Source: Oxynema aestuarii AP17 (GTDB lineage: Bacteria; Cyanobacteriota; Cyanobacteriia; Cyanobacteriales; Laspinemataceae). Taken from it: 64,000 nucleotides of DNA. The DNA is taken from NCBI RefSeq assembly GCF_012295525.1, contig NZ_CP051167.1, positions 4,757,501 through 4,821,500 on the forward strand, written 5' to 3'. Numbering within the stretch: position 1 is the stretch's first letter; every line of letters starts with the position of its first letter. The notes beneath the pieces are model-generated. The model saw only the letters and a list, made by a program, of their open reading frames with translations, searched no databases and had not been told where the DNA came from. This document shows, in pieces, positions 52,910 through 62,155 of this stretch. A program made the position numbers and the translations under genes.

Positions 52910-55498
52910 TCAAGTTCTTTTCCCAGAGGCGATCGCCGCCTTCGGATAAGCAATCCGTTTGTGATTGTACTGCTGCCAGACCCGCACGAAGATTTCGGCA
53001 ATTTTGGGCATTTCCTCGCGAGTGAGACCGGAATCGACCAATTGATCGTCATTCCAACGAGCTTTAAGAATCTTATTGACCATATTCAAAGCTTGTTCGG
53101 GAGTCGCCTCGTCGAGGGATCGCAAAGCCGCTTCGCAGGAATCGGCGAGCATGACGATCCCGGTTTCGCGAGATTGAGGGATCGGACCGTCGTAGCGAAA
53201 CGCTTGTTCGCCGACCGGGGGTAACCCCTGTTGTTCGGCGCGTTGTTTGGCTTGGTGATAGAAATAGGCGATCGCCATCGTCCCTTGATGTTCGGGAATA
53301 AACGCTTGAATCGCTTTGGGCAAACGGCACTTGCGCGCCATCACCAATCCTTCGGTCACGTGCTTCTTAATAATCTCGGCACTGATCCAAGGGTCGTTAA
53401 TTTCGTCGTGTTTGTTCGGTCCGCCCATTTGGTTTTCGATAAAGCCGAGGGCGTCGTGCATTTTGCCGATATCGTGATAGAGGGTTCCGGTGCGGACCAG
53501 TTCGACATTGCAGCCGAGTTCTTTCGCTGCGGCTTCGGCGAGGGTAGCGACGAACATGGTGTGTTGGAACGTACCGGGGGCTTCAGCCGCCAATCGTTTT
53601 AATAGGGGGCGGTTGGGGTTGGCCAGTTCGGCGAGGCGGATCGGAGTAATCAGGTCGAAAACATGTTCGAGATAGGGACTCAAGCCGAGGGCGACGATAC
53701 TCCAGGCGACGCCGGAGAGGGCTTGCAGTCCGGCTTCGCCGAGAATTGCGTAACCGACCGGCCCAGTAGAGGCGGTGAGGATGAGGGTGACGATCGGGTA
53801 GACCAAGCCCTGGGTGAGGCCGACGAAACCGCCTAAGAGGGCGAGTTCTTCGCGCGATCGCAGTCTTCCGGCGGCGATCGCGCCGACCACGCCTCCGGCG
53901 CCACTGGCAATCAAGTGAGTCAAAGGGATGGCGGTTCCGATGGGTAAGAGGACCGAGAGCAACGTGACGGTGGTAGCGCCCAAACGAGAACCGTAGAAAC
54001 TGCCTAACAGCAAGCCGATCGCGCTCAAGCTCGTAAACGGAATTCCCAATAAGATCAAACTCGGGGCGGTGAGACTGAGTAAGAGAACCAAGACGCGATC
54101 GCGCCGTCTCAACTTCGGTTGGGAGCGTCGTTCGACGAGCCAAAACAGGGCTACGGCGATACTGACCGCCAGACCGAAGCCCGCGAGTCCGGATCGGTCA
54201 ATTTCGCGGCGACTGAGATCGAAGCGATCGAGCAGGATAAATTGAGCGTGAGAAATCACTTCTCCCTCGCGGACGATAACATCCCCTTGGTTGACAGTGA
54301 CGAAAACGGGTTTCACTTCTTGAGCCGCCCGTTCGGCGTGTTTTTGGGTGCGTTCGCGGTCTTCCTTGAGGTTGGGTTGAACGACGGCGAGGAGGAGATC
54401 GGTGGCCAACGGTTCGGCCTTTTGGGGAACCACGCTTTTAACTTGCATGGCCACGGCGTTTTGCAGTAAGTTTTTCGGCAATCCCGGGGGGATTCCTTGA
54501 GCGAGCATTCGCCGCAAGGCGATTTTAATGCTTTCCTTAGTAGCCTCCCAGGTGCGATCGTCGAGTTGGAACAAGCTCGGATCGTAAATACCGTGCAAGG
54601 AAGAATTGGAGTCTTTGACTAAGGCGCCGATCGCCGTGGCGTAGGCTTGGCGGGCGTCGGCGATCGCCTCGACCAGGGCGGAAAACGCTTCGGGGCTGTT
54701 ATTTTCGCGATACTGCTGGACTTCGGCGACGGCTTGCTGACCTTGGGGGGTTAACAAGCCCCGTTCGACGGCCCAAACGGCGCGGGGGGGGTCGCTGGCG
54801 CCGGGGGTCTGAGTCGGGACGGGTTCCGGAGACGGGGCGATCGCGCTGCCGACTGCCGGGGGCAGATTGTCGAGGGGTTGCCCTTCGGCGGCGGCGGCCA
54901 AAACCGCCCGCAATTCCCAGGCTTGAGCTTCTCTGAGATATTGCTGTACCGTGGGGGATAAAATCTCCGGATCGAGGAAGGGAAAGCCGCCGGAGAGTTC
55001 GCGCAGGCGATCGCCGTGAGCCAAAACGCCGTCTAAAACTTTCTCGATCTGCTGGTTGACCGGGCGATCGATGGTCAAGATCGCCGTGGCGCCACTGCGA
55101 GCGGCTTCTCGATTTTTTTGAGTGGTTTGGGTATCCTCGACGCGGGCCGCTTCTGGAGCGACAAAGGTTTGGGGAGCGACGGTCCCGACATCGAGTTGGG
55201 GTTGATTGTAAAAACGATGGCCGAAAACCGCCGTCAAACAGGCGACCGCCAACACCATCGACAGTGGAGAGTGTCCCGTGCGGTTGAGGCGACGTCCCAT
55301 TCTTTGCTTCCACAGGGGAGACTCGGTGGCGGACGTCAGGGAGGGGTCGGGGGCGATCGTCCCCCGCTCGAGGGTCGAACCTTCTCGATTCGATCCCGTT
55401 TCCCTACCGCGCAGACTGGATAGAGCGTGCCTAGCATTAGCGGACAACCCTCGCCGCCATTGTTCGAGTTGCCGTGTCAGCGAGTGAATAGATTTCAT
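52910..55498 (-). CDS. 7TM-HD phosphohydrolase (PgpH-like)
   Basis: This 862-residue membrane protein has an N-terminal membrane helix (about 80-95), an extracytoplasmic 7TMR-HDED domain (about 100-430), seven membrane helices (about 440-640) and a C-terminal HD domain with LYHDIGKMHD near residue 674 and metal-binding H/D residues in EINDPW and later. PgpH-type enzymes hydrolyse cyclic di-AMP, so this is the likely signalling phosphodiesterase. An Arg/Ser/Gly-rich N-terminal segment precedes the first helix. ATG at 55498. It ends 20 bp from the convergent permease gene. Confidence 0.9.
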   Translation of the reverse strand: MKSIHSLTRQLEQWRRGLSANARHALSSLRGRETGSNREGSTLERGTIAPDPSLTSATESPLWKQRMGRRLNRTGHSPLSMVLAVACLTAVFGHRFYNQPQLDVGTVAPQTFVAPEAARVEDTQTTQKNREAARSGATAILTIDRPVNQQIEKVLDGVLAHGDRLRELSGGFPFLDPEILSPTVQQYLREAQAWELRAVLAAAAEGQPLDNLPPAVGSAIAPSPEPVPTQTPGASDPPRAVWAVERGLLTPQGQQAVAEVQQYRENNSPEAFSALVEAIADARQAYATAIGALVKDSNSSLHGIYDPSLFQLDDRTWEATKESIKIALRRMLAQGIPPGLPKNLLQNAVAMQVKSVVPQKAEPLATDLLLAVVQPNLKEDRERTQKHAERAAQEVKPVFVTVNQGDVIVREGEVISHAQFILLDRFDLSRREIDRSGLAGFGLAVSIAVALFWLVERRSQPKLRRRDRVLVLLLSLTAPSLILLGIPFTSLSAIGLLLGSFYGSRLGATTVTLLSVLLPIGTAIPLTHLIASGAGGVVGAIAAGRLRSREELALLGGFVGLTQGLVYPIVTLILTASTGPVGYAILGEAGLQALSGVAWSIVALGLSPYLEHVFDLITPIRLAELANPNRPLLKRLAAEAPGTFQHTMFVATLAEAAAKELGCNVELVRTGTLYHDIGKMHDALGFIENQMGGPNKHDEINDPWISAEIIKKHVTEGLVMARKCRLPKAIQAFIPEHQGTMAIAYFYHQAKQRAEQQGLPPVGEQAFRYDGPIPQSRETGIVMLADSCEAALRSLDEATPEQALNMVNKILKARWNDDQLVDSGLTREEMPKIAEIFVRVWQQYNHKRIAYPKAAIASGKRT

Positions 55499-55681
55499 CC
55501 GTCGTGCCTATTACAGACTAAATGAACGGTGCTTGAGAAGGCATGGCCAACATAGGCACCATTATAGAAGGTGGGTCAAACCCCCAACCCCCCCGATCGC
55601 TTTACGCGGGGATCGCCGATCGCCTGGGGGTTTGGAGCAAAAACTCGGGGGTCAACGTTTCGTGCTGCTGCCAACGACGAG

Positions 55682-56563
55682 TTAACGGGGTCGAAGACCC
55701 TTCGGGGGCGCCACTGCCAGAAAAGCGCCTGCGGTTTTGGGGGTCTGTTGTAGATCGTAAACCCCAGACCAAGCTTCTAACAACTCGCGGGCGCAGGATT
55801 TGAGGTCGAGAAAACCGTCCCCTCCTAGGGGGTCGCCGGGGCGTTGCCATCCCAGGGGAATGCCTTCGCTGCCGTTGTAAGCTCCGGAGAGACTCCCCGC
55901 AATAAAGGCGGTCAAAACCGGGTCTTGTGGCGATCGCGCCGCCCGTAACAGCGACAGTCGCAGATCTTGGGGCGTGCTGCAAAAACAGAACCAGGCTCGG
56001 GCGATCGCCCGCAGTACCCGATTCTCCTCGGACGTTGGCAAAGCGGGCCATCCAGACATTTGCCGTTGGCAGCTCTCCCAACTGGCGCCCTTCCTCGACG
56101 CTGCAACCACCCCCTCAAACCCCGCAGCGATCGCCCCATCGCCGTCGTCACCATCGCCGAACGGGTCGCCGAGCTCCCGGTCGAGATCGAGCGGTTCTCG
56201 CAACCCACGGGCGATCGCGCGCGCCACCCCTGCCAACCCACTCGCGATCGTCGGAGGGATTGACAAAATATCAATAATATGATATAAAGCCCGATTCAAT
56301 AAGAGATCGTCTTCGTGAAAATAGAGCGAGAGGGGAACGAAGGAGGCGATCGCGAGGGAAGAGGGAGGGCGATCGAACGAAGCGATCTCGCGTTCCCAGG
56401 ATTCCAAATTCAAGCCCCCTTCACGAATCAAATGCCGCGTTGTCGCTACAGCCATTTCGCTGAAATGCTGACGAGCACAACTGCCACCAGTGCGAGCCAA
56501 TTGCTCTCCAAAACGGGCGGCGAGTAGAGTACCTTCAAAGTGGCCGAGCAGAGAATAGTGCAT
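55682..56563 (-). CDS. ADP-ribosylglycohydrolase-like protein, probably catalytically degenerate
   Basis: This 293-residue, mostly helical protein starts MHYSLLGHFEGTLLAARFGE. Its C-terminal part FIAGSLSGAYNGSEGIPLGW matches the AGxLxGAYxG region of the ADP_ribosyl_GH fold. Active ADP-ribosylhydrolases have an Asp-rich metal site just before this (DTDTxGA); here the residues are DPVLTA, and no N-terminal GDALG/DDT metal motif is seen. It may have lost catalysis or bind ADP-ribose without cleaving it. It is a single full-length frame, not a pseudogene. It sits 71 bp downstream of the twin ATPase genes on the same strand. Confidence 0.65.
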   Translation of the reverse strand: MHYSLLGHFEGTLLAARFGEQLARTGGSCARQHFSEMAVATTRHLIREGGLNLESWEREIASFDRPPSSLAIASFVPLSLYFHEDDLLLNRALYHIIDILSIPPTIASGLAGVARAIARGLREPLDLDRELGDPFGDGDDGDGAIAAGFEGVVAASRKGASWESCQRQMSGWPALPTSEENRVLRAIARAWFCFCSTPQDLRLSLLRAARSPQDPVLTAFIAGSLSGAYNGSEGIPLGWQRPGDPLGGDGFLDLKSCARELLEAWSGVYDLQQTPKTAGAFLAVAPPKGLRPR

Positions 56564-56634
56564 CGAGGTAGGGAAAAGTCAAGAGTCGAAAGTCGCGAGA
56601 AATTAATCAGAAATCTAAAATCTAAAAGCGATAT

Positions 56635-58707
56635 CTATCGTTTAAAAACATCTAAAACACAGAGGAGTTGAGCGCGCGGGGGGACACTTTCATCTAAGAT
56701 TAAAACTTCATTCTCGCGACACAATTGCTCGATCGAGCGATCCACCCGATATTCGTCAGCTTCCGGGAACTGATCCAGCGCATTTTGCAACAGAATATGA
56801 CGTCCCATAATTTGCTGAGTTTTCACCAACGCCAGTAAAAACTCTTTCACTTGGCGATCGAGTTTTCGATCTTGTTCTGGAGTCCCCAACTGCTTGTGAG
56901 GCATTCCCGTAACGCCGATGATGCGGGTATATCCAGCAAACAGACCGAGGGTTTGTAATAACGGACATTCCTGCAAAGCTTGCGACTCGCGGACGAGGGC
57001 TTGTAATTGGCGTAAATTAGGAGTGCGATCGCCGACGACCAACTCCCCGGCGCAAGCGGCATTCACCAAACTATGATAAGTCGCCAAATAATGAACCGAG
57101 AGCATATCCGTCAAAATATGACGGTGGGGATATCCGGTAAAAATCTGACTGTAGAGCTTATTTCCTTGATTTTTGCGAGTTCCCAAACGTTCGGCGCGCA
57201 CTAAATACAACGTTTTGCACCTTCCTTGCTTGAGGGCTTTTTCGCAAGCTTTCATCACGTGAAAAAAGCCGATTAAATTGGGGTCTTCCGTCCAGACCAA
57301 CCCGATGCGACCGAGTTGTTCCGGGAGATGATAGCTGAGGGAATAACTCGCATAAGTCGGACTCGGCAATAACTTCGTTTGAATACCACGAATTTGAAGA
57401 GCTTCCATCGCTTCGCGCAACATTTGGATGAGTTCGGGGGCGGCAAATTGGCGGACGCGGGTAATTTTCGATCGCGTTTTATCGAATTCGCGCAACCAGA
57501 CTAATTTAAAAGCGGCGAGGGGGTCGGAGGAAGTAGAAACCGGGGGCGATTCGACCGTTTTCCGGCGATCGCGGCGAGAATTCTGTCGAGAGGGGCGATC
57601 GCAGTTTTTCGCCGCTTGAAAGCGATCGCGACCCAACATTAAAGCAAATCGAGGTAATGTTTTCCCCCCGGGAAACTTCGCCTCCAAATCTTCTCTTAAA
57701 ATCGGATAAATCGGCGATTGCGGTCGATCTTCAACCTGGGCGTGCAGCGATCGCAAACGCATTGCCAACAGGGCTTCTGCTTGGTCGAGGTCGATCGGTC
57801 GCAAGCGTAATTTAACATCGATCCGAGCCAGATCCGCCGCTTGCACTCGCTTAGAATGCTGTTTCCAAGTATTGGTAATAATACTAATAACAATCAAAAA
57901 ATTATTTAACTTTTGATTGTGGACGATCGAATTAACATTAAATAATGCCTGTAAATTAATAAATCCATCTAAAGCGCGATCGATATTATCCAAATTATCA
58001 AAACACAGAACGATCGGCTGAGTGGCTGCAGCAATTTTACCAAAATTAGCGAGCATTTTCTGAGCTGCATCTTCCGTATCGATCGCCCGTTTTACCCGAA
58101 GCGCTTTCAAACTTTCCTCATCGAGGTCGTCCCCTTTCAACCACTCGCAGGCAATCGGATACAGTTCGGGATCGGTCAAGTCGTAGAGAACGCCAAAAAA
58201 CTCATTCGCATTATAAATCCCCGAAGGATACATCCCCTTTAACTGGTGAATAAATAACTTGCGTTCCCCAAACACTTGTTTCATCAAGCCTTGAGACTTA
58301 AACGCCGGAAGTCGTTCGATCCAAAGTAACAATTGAGATTGTTTTTCCCCTTCAGGAACGAACATCAAACTATCGACCGTATTGCGTAACGTATGACGCC
58401 AGATAAAATCACTTTCGGGCCACGGACCGACATAGCTAAAAAACGCCTTCCGATTGAAGCGCCGTTTAATACGACCGAGGAGATAACTTTTCCCCGAACC
58501 GGAATCCCCGGCTAACAGTAACGTGCGAGTTCGGCGGTCGCGAACGACGCAATCGAGGCAGTTTTCGACCTCTAGAAGGATGTCGCAATGAATGGAATCG
58601 ACATCGAATTGAGGGTCTTGTTCTTCCTGCCAAAAATTACCCGGTCTGAAGGTGGTCGAATCGAAAGGATTGACAGCTTCTTTAATAATGCGATCGATAG
58701 ATACCAC
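56635..58707 (-). CDS. P-loop ATPase A of a twin-ATPase cluster, function unknown
   Basis: This 690-residue protein has an N-terminal motif NPFDSTTFRPGNFWQEEQ, a P-loop AAA-type core with Walker A LLAGDSGSGKSYLLGRI (about 65-80) and Walker B IVLCFDNLDNID (about 230-241) followed by a sensor-like IVISIIT. A poorly conserved, basic linker (about 365-400) follows, then an alpha/beta domain (about 405-620; RIGLVWTEDPNLIGFFHV, LYLVRAERLG) and a C-terminal winged-helix-like end (QNALDQF to AQLLCVLDVF). It has the same length and layout as the gene upstream at 58808-60880. The Orc1/Cdc6-like order (AAA core plus winged helix) suggests DNA or partner loading; this is inference. ATG at 58707. Confidence 0.75.
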   Translation of the reverse strand: MVSIDRIIKEAVNPFDSTTFRPGNFWQEEQDPQFDVDSIHCDILLEVENCLDCVVRDRRTRTLLLAGDSGSGKSYLLGRIKRRFNRKAFFSYVGPWPESDFIWRHTLRNTVDSLMFVPEGEKQSQLLLWIERLPAFKSQGLMKQVFGERKLFIHQLKGMYPSGIYNANEFFGVLYDLTDPELYPIACEWLKGDDLDEESLKALRVKRAIDTEDAAQKMLANFGKIAAATQPIVLCFDNLDNIDRALDGFINLQALFNVNSIVHNQKLNNFLIVISIITNTWKQHSKRVQAADLARIDVKLRLRPIDLDQAEALLAMRLRSLHAQVEDRPQSPIYPILREDLEAKFPGGKTLPRFALMLGRDRFQAAKNCDRPSRQNSRRDRRKTVESPPVSTSSDPLAAFKLVWLREFDKTRSKITRVRQFAAPELIQMLREAMEALQIRGIQTKLLPSPTYASYSLSYHLPEQLGRIGLVWTEDPNLIGFFHVMKACEKALKQGRCKTLYLVRAERLGTRKNQGNKLYSQIFTGYPHRHILTDMLSVHYLATYHSLVNAACAGELVVGDRTPNLRQLQALVRESQALQECPLLQTLGLFAGYTRIIGVTGMPHKQLGTPEQDRKLDRQVKEFLLALVKTQQIMGRHILLQNALDQFPEADEYRVDRSIEQLCRENEVLILDESVPPRAQLLCVLDVFKR

Positions 58708-58807
58708 GGCAATGCCTCGGGTTCGGGAGTCGGGATCGAAAGTTCGGAGGTGACCGATTATTGGGAGAATTCGGGGAAAGATCGAGAAAGGGAAGGTTTA
58801 ATCTTTC

Positions 58808-60880
58808 TCAATCGCGGATAACATAAACGAGTTGGTCGTCTAATTTAGCTTGGGGATTGAGTATGGCAATCGGATTTTGGCGATCGCACAACTGTTCGAT
58901 TAACTGATTAATTTGTGCTTCGTCAATGCGGCTAAATTGGCCGAGGGCTTCTTGTAAAAGACGCTGACGCGCCATACACTGCTGGTCGATCGCGCGATTG
59001 AGTAAAAAGTCTTCTATCGGTTGCCATTCGTGTTTATTTTCCTCAGTTAAAAGAGGGCGACGAACGGCACCCAATGCATCGAGTAAGGGGCAATCGACCA
59101 AGAGATTTGAAGTCTGAATCAGTTGTTTGAGTTCGTCGATATTGGGGGTGCGATCGCCGACGACCAAATCCCCAGAATAAGCATCGTTCACCAAGCCGTG
59201 ATAGGTGGCGAGATAGTGAACCGAGTCGAGGTCGGGGACGAGATGGTGGTGAGCGGGATCGGCGAAAATTTGGGCGTGAATTTTATAGCCCATATTATTA
59301 GGATTGCCGATTTGTTCCGCACGAATGAGGTAGAGAGAATCGCAGTGTTTTTGTTCGATCGCTTCCTGACAGAGTTTCATCAAATTACAAAACTTAGTCA
59401 AGTTAAGATCTTCACTCCAAACGACGCCAACGCGACGATCGCCGCGAGGATCGAGATAACTGAGGGAATAACTGGCATAAGTGCGACTGTCCAACAATCG
59501 CGGTCGAACTTCGGCGATATTGAGGGCATCTAAAGTTTCGGCCAGCATCGCCATCAGTTCGGGGGAAGAGAACTGACGGATCCGGGTAATTCGACTTTCG
59601 GTTTGCTTAAACTTTTTCAACCAAACTAATTTAAACGTAGCGATCGCGTCGATACTCGGAAGCGAAGAAACTTGGGAATCATCGCGGTCGGAGTCCGGCT
59701 CACTCGTGCTTGGAGCCAAAGCCGAAATCGAGGCGATCGCCGTCCCGTCGGCGGCGGCGTCTTGCCGCATAAATTCTAACTTTCGATCCTGAAATAGTTG
59801 GCGACCCAAAATGAGTACATTTCTCGGTCTAGTTTTACCGCCGGGAAACTTTTCTTCTAAGATTTCGCGATCGAGGGGATATAAATTCGTCGGGGGTTGG
59901 GTCGCCGATTTGCGGTGTAAGGCATAGAGGCGGCTGGCCCACAAGGACTCGGCTTGATAGAGATTAATTTGTTTGAGTTGAATTTCGCGATCGAGGCGAT
60001 CGCGGTCGGTGGCTTGAATGCGAAATGCATTTTGCCGCCAGGTATCGGTAATAATACTAATTAAAACTAAAAAGTTTTTAAACTTTTGATTGTGAATCGC
60101 CGAATTGACACTGAATAAACTTTGCAAGTCGATCGCGCCGTCATTCAAGCGAGCGATATTATCTAATTGGTCGAAACAGAGAACGATCGGCTTAGTTTCG
60201 GCGGAAATTCTGCCGAAGTTCGCCATAATTTTCTGGGCGGCATCTTCGGTATCGATCGAATGTTGGACGCGCAGGATTTTCAAACTTTCCTCGTCGAGGT
60301 CGTCGCCGCGCAACCACTCGCAGGCGAGTCGGGACAGTTTGGGATTAGTGAGGTCGTAGAGGACGCCAAAAAACTCGTTGGCGTTATAAATTCCGGTGGA
60401 GTAAGTATCGCGCAGGTGACGGATGAAAAGCTGGCGATCGCCGCGAATCAAATCTAAAATACTGCGATGCTCGAAATGAGACAATCCCTTCAACCAAATC
60501 AGCAATTGAGAGTCTTCTTCCCCTTCGGGAACTTCGAGCAAGCTATCGACGGTGTAGCGTAAAATATGCCGCCAAATATATTCGCTGGCGGTAAACGGTT
60601 CGACGTAAACGAAAAAGGCTTTATGGTTGAGAAATCGTTTGAGGCGACCGAGGAGATAGGTTTTCCCCGAGCCAGTTTCTCCTTCGAGCAAAATGGTACG
60701 AGTGCGACGATCTTGGGCAATTAAATGAATCAATTGGTCGATCGCCTCCACCGCTTCTTGATGGATGGATTCGACGGTAAAAGTCGGATTTTGTTTTTCT
60801 TGCCAAAAATTACCGGACCAAAAGGTTTCCGCGTCGAAGGGATTGGTTTCGCGTTGAATAACTTGTTCGATGGATGCCAC
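58808..60880 (-). CDS. P-loop ATPase B of a twin-ATPase cluster, function unknown
   Basis: This 690-residue paralogue of the downstream gene has Walker A LLEGETGSGKTYLLGRL, Walker B IVLCFDQLDNIA and a sensor-like VLISIIT. Shared stretches include GIYNANEFFGVLYDLT, GDDLDEESLK and the C-terminal VVGDRTPN. It differs mostly in the mid-protein linker (about 370-415; Ala/Ser/Asp-rich) and at the C-terminus. Both ATPases keep intact Walker motifs, so both are probably active and may form a hetero-oligomer. ATG at 60880; 100 bp to the next gene. Confidence 0.75.
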   Translation of the reverse strand: MASIEQVIQRETNPFDAETFWSGNFWQEKQNPTFTVESIHQEAVEAIDQLIHLIAQDRRTRTILLEGETGSGKTYLLGRLKRFLNHKAFFVYVEPFTASEYIWRHILRYTVDSLLEVPEGEEDSQLLIWLKGLSHFEHRSILDLIRGDRQLFIRHLRDTYSTGIYNANEFFGVLYDLTNPKLSRLACEWLRGDDLDEESLKILRVQHSIDTEDAAQKIMANFGRISAETKPIVLCFDQLDNIARLNDGAIDLQSLFSVNSAIHNQKFKNFLVLISIITDTWRQNAFRIQATDRDRLDREIQLKQINLYQAESLWASRLYALHRKSATQPPTNLYPLDREILEEKFPGGKTRPRNVLILGRQLFQDRKLEFMRQDAAADGTAIASISALAPSTSEPDSDRDDSQVSSLPSIDAIATFKLVWLKKFKQTESRITRIRQFSSPELMAMLAETLDALNIAEVRPRLLDSRTYASYSLSYLDPRGDRRVGVVWSEDLNLTKFCNLMKLCQEAIEQKHCDSLYLIRAEQIGNPNNMGYKIHAQIFADPAHHHLVPDLDSVHYLATYHGLVNDAYSGDLVVGDRTPNIDELKQLIQTSNLLVDCPLLDALGAVRRPLLTEENKHEWQPIEDFLLNRAIDQQCMARQRLLQEALGQFSRIDEAQINQLIEQLCDRQNPIAILNPQAKLDDQLVYVIRD

Positions 60881-61032
60881 GCTTGCAGACCTCTAGTTTC
60901 TAGAATTTAGATCGAGGGGTTTGACTTAGGTTCGGGGGGAAAACGGCGATCGCGACGGGGAACAGACCGACGTTGCTTGAAGGAGTGACTGTCACGATCT
61001 CCGGGTTCGTGAGACGGAGGCACCCGATCGCT

Positions 61033-61884
61033 TCAGCCGTTGACGATAATAAAAAAGAGCGGTCCGCCGATATCTTGGGCGATCCCGCCTTCGATTTGTT
61101 CGGGGGTGTAGGAACTGGCTTCTTGTAAAGAACTCAGTTCGATGCGATCGCTACGTTGGAGGCGATAGAGGGCGCCGTCGAAGGCTTCGCGAGAGAGGGG
61201 GGGTTGTAAGTGCTGGCGCAATTGAAAAATTGGCAGATAATTTTCCGTTCCTAATTCGCGATCTAAGGTTCGAATCCAGCGCAAAATCTCGTCATCGGTG
61301 AGGGCTTCCGCCGATAAGGGTGGGGAAGCGCTTGCCGTAGCGAGGGGGAGGTCGCCGGGAGTGGCGATCGCGCCGGACGCCCCGAGAGATTTTCGCATAA
61401 AACGCAAATAGTTAGCCAGCAAATCGAGGCTGAGAACCGGGGTATTGCCACTGGGAGTATATTCTTCGCGCAAATACTCTTCCCCGCGCCGGGTGAGCCA
61501 GACCTGCTTGATTTGTGTTTTTTCTGCCTGAATCAAACCGCGATCGAGCAAACTTTGAATCACCGACTCACGGCGGTCGAGGGCCAATCCAGTTTGAGCG
61601 GGGGTAATGCCGTGTTCGGCGCAGGCTTGCAGCAGTTGCACTTCTGCTTCGGAGATCGGCAGGATCTGGGTATCGAGCTGCAAGAGGGATTTTCCGGGGG
61701 GAGCGATCGCGAATTTAAGAATTTCTTCGTGATAATCGATCAGATCGCGATCGCGCAACTGGCGGGCGATCCGATCGCGTTGGGGGGCTTTCGTTTCTGG
61801 ATTCGGTTTGAGTTTCGCGATGGGCGCGCGAGCGTCGGTAAACCCGATTAACTTCAGTAAAAATTTCAGTTCCTGCACGTCCAT
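61033..61884 (-). CDS. Winged-helix protein upstream of the twin ATPases
   Basis: This 283-residue protein starts MDVQELKFLLKLIGFTDARA. It contains at least two winged-helix-like segments: about 95-150 (ISEAEVQLLQACAEHGITPA, LTRRGEEYLREE) and about 220-283 (LPIFQLRQHLQPPLSREAFD to IGGPLFFIIVNG). The closing strand resembles the C-terminal ends of the two ATPases, hinting at a common interface. ATG at 61884; the frame extends to 61974 through a dispersed repeat, which argues against that longer start. It is the first gene of the cluster, 152 bp before ATPase B. Its function is unknown; it may be an adaptor or regulator. Confidence 0.7.
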   Translation of the reverse strand: MDVQELKFLLKLIGFTDARAPIAKLKPNPETKAPQRDRIARQLRDRDLIDYHEEILKFAIAPPGKSLLQLDTQILPISEAEVQLLQACAEHGITPAQTGLALDRRESVIQSLLDRGLIQAEKTQIKQVWLTRRGEEYLREEYTPSGNTPVLSLDLLANYLRFMRKSLGASGAIATPGDLPLATASASPPLSAEALTDDEILRWIRTLDRELGTENYLPIFQLRQHLQPPLSREAFDGALYRLQRSDRIELSSLQEASSYTPEQIEGGIAQDIGGPLFFIIVNG

Positions 61885-61922
61885 GAATTCGACTCGATCC
61901 CACTGCCAACAATACAACCGGG

Positions 61923-61980
61923 CGATTCTCCTTTGGAGACGGGACCCGTTCGCGAAGCGGCTCCCTTGGAGCATCGCCCA
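61923..61980. repeat. Dispersed GGAGA repeat, copy 5 with a second hairpin
   Basis: CGATTCTCC-ttt-GGAGAC (61923-61940), then a GTTCGCGAAGC segment and CTCCCTTGGAGC. It is related to the copies at 4341, 14971, 15085 and 25683, here just upstream of the winged-helix gene. Confidence 0.65.
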
Positions 61981-62155
61981 TATCTAGTTTAGAGGGAGGC
62001 GAGACGATTGAGAAAATTTTAGAGTCGAGCTTTTAGAGTTTAGATTTCACTTCCAGCACGTAGAAAAGAGCGAACCGGAGACCTTCGACGAGGTTCGATG
62101 TAGTCCTGGAAAAGAAAAAAGCGGCGACCGGAACTTCAAAAAGATTCCCATCGAT

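Noticed and set aside
61268-61280. GGTTCGAATCC, which looks like a tRNA T-loop
   Set aside because: It lies inside the coding sequence of the winged-helix protein and no acceptor or anticodon stem can be built around it.
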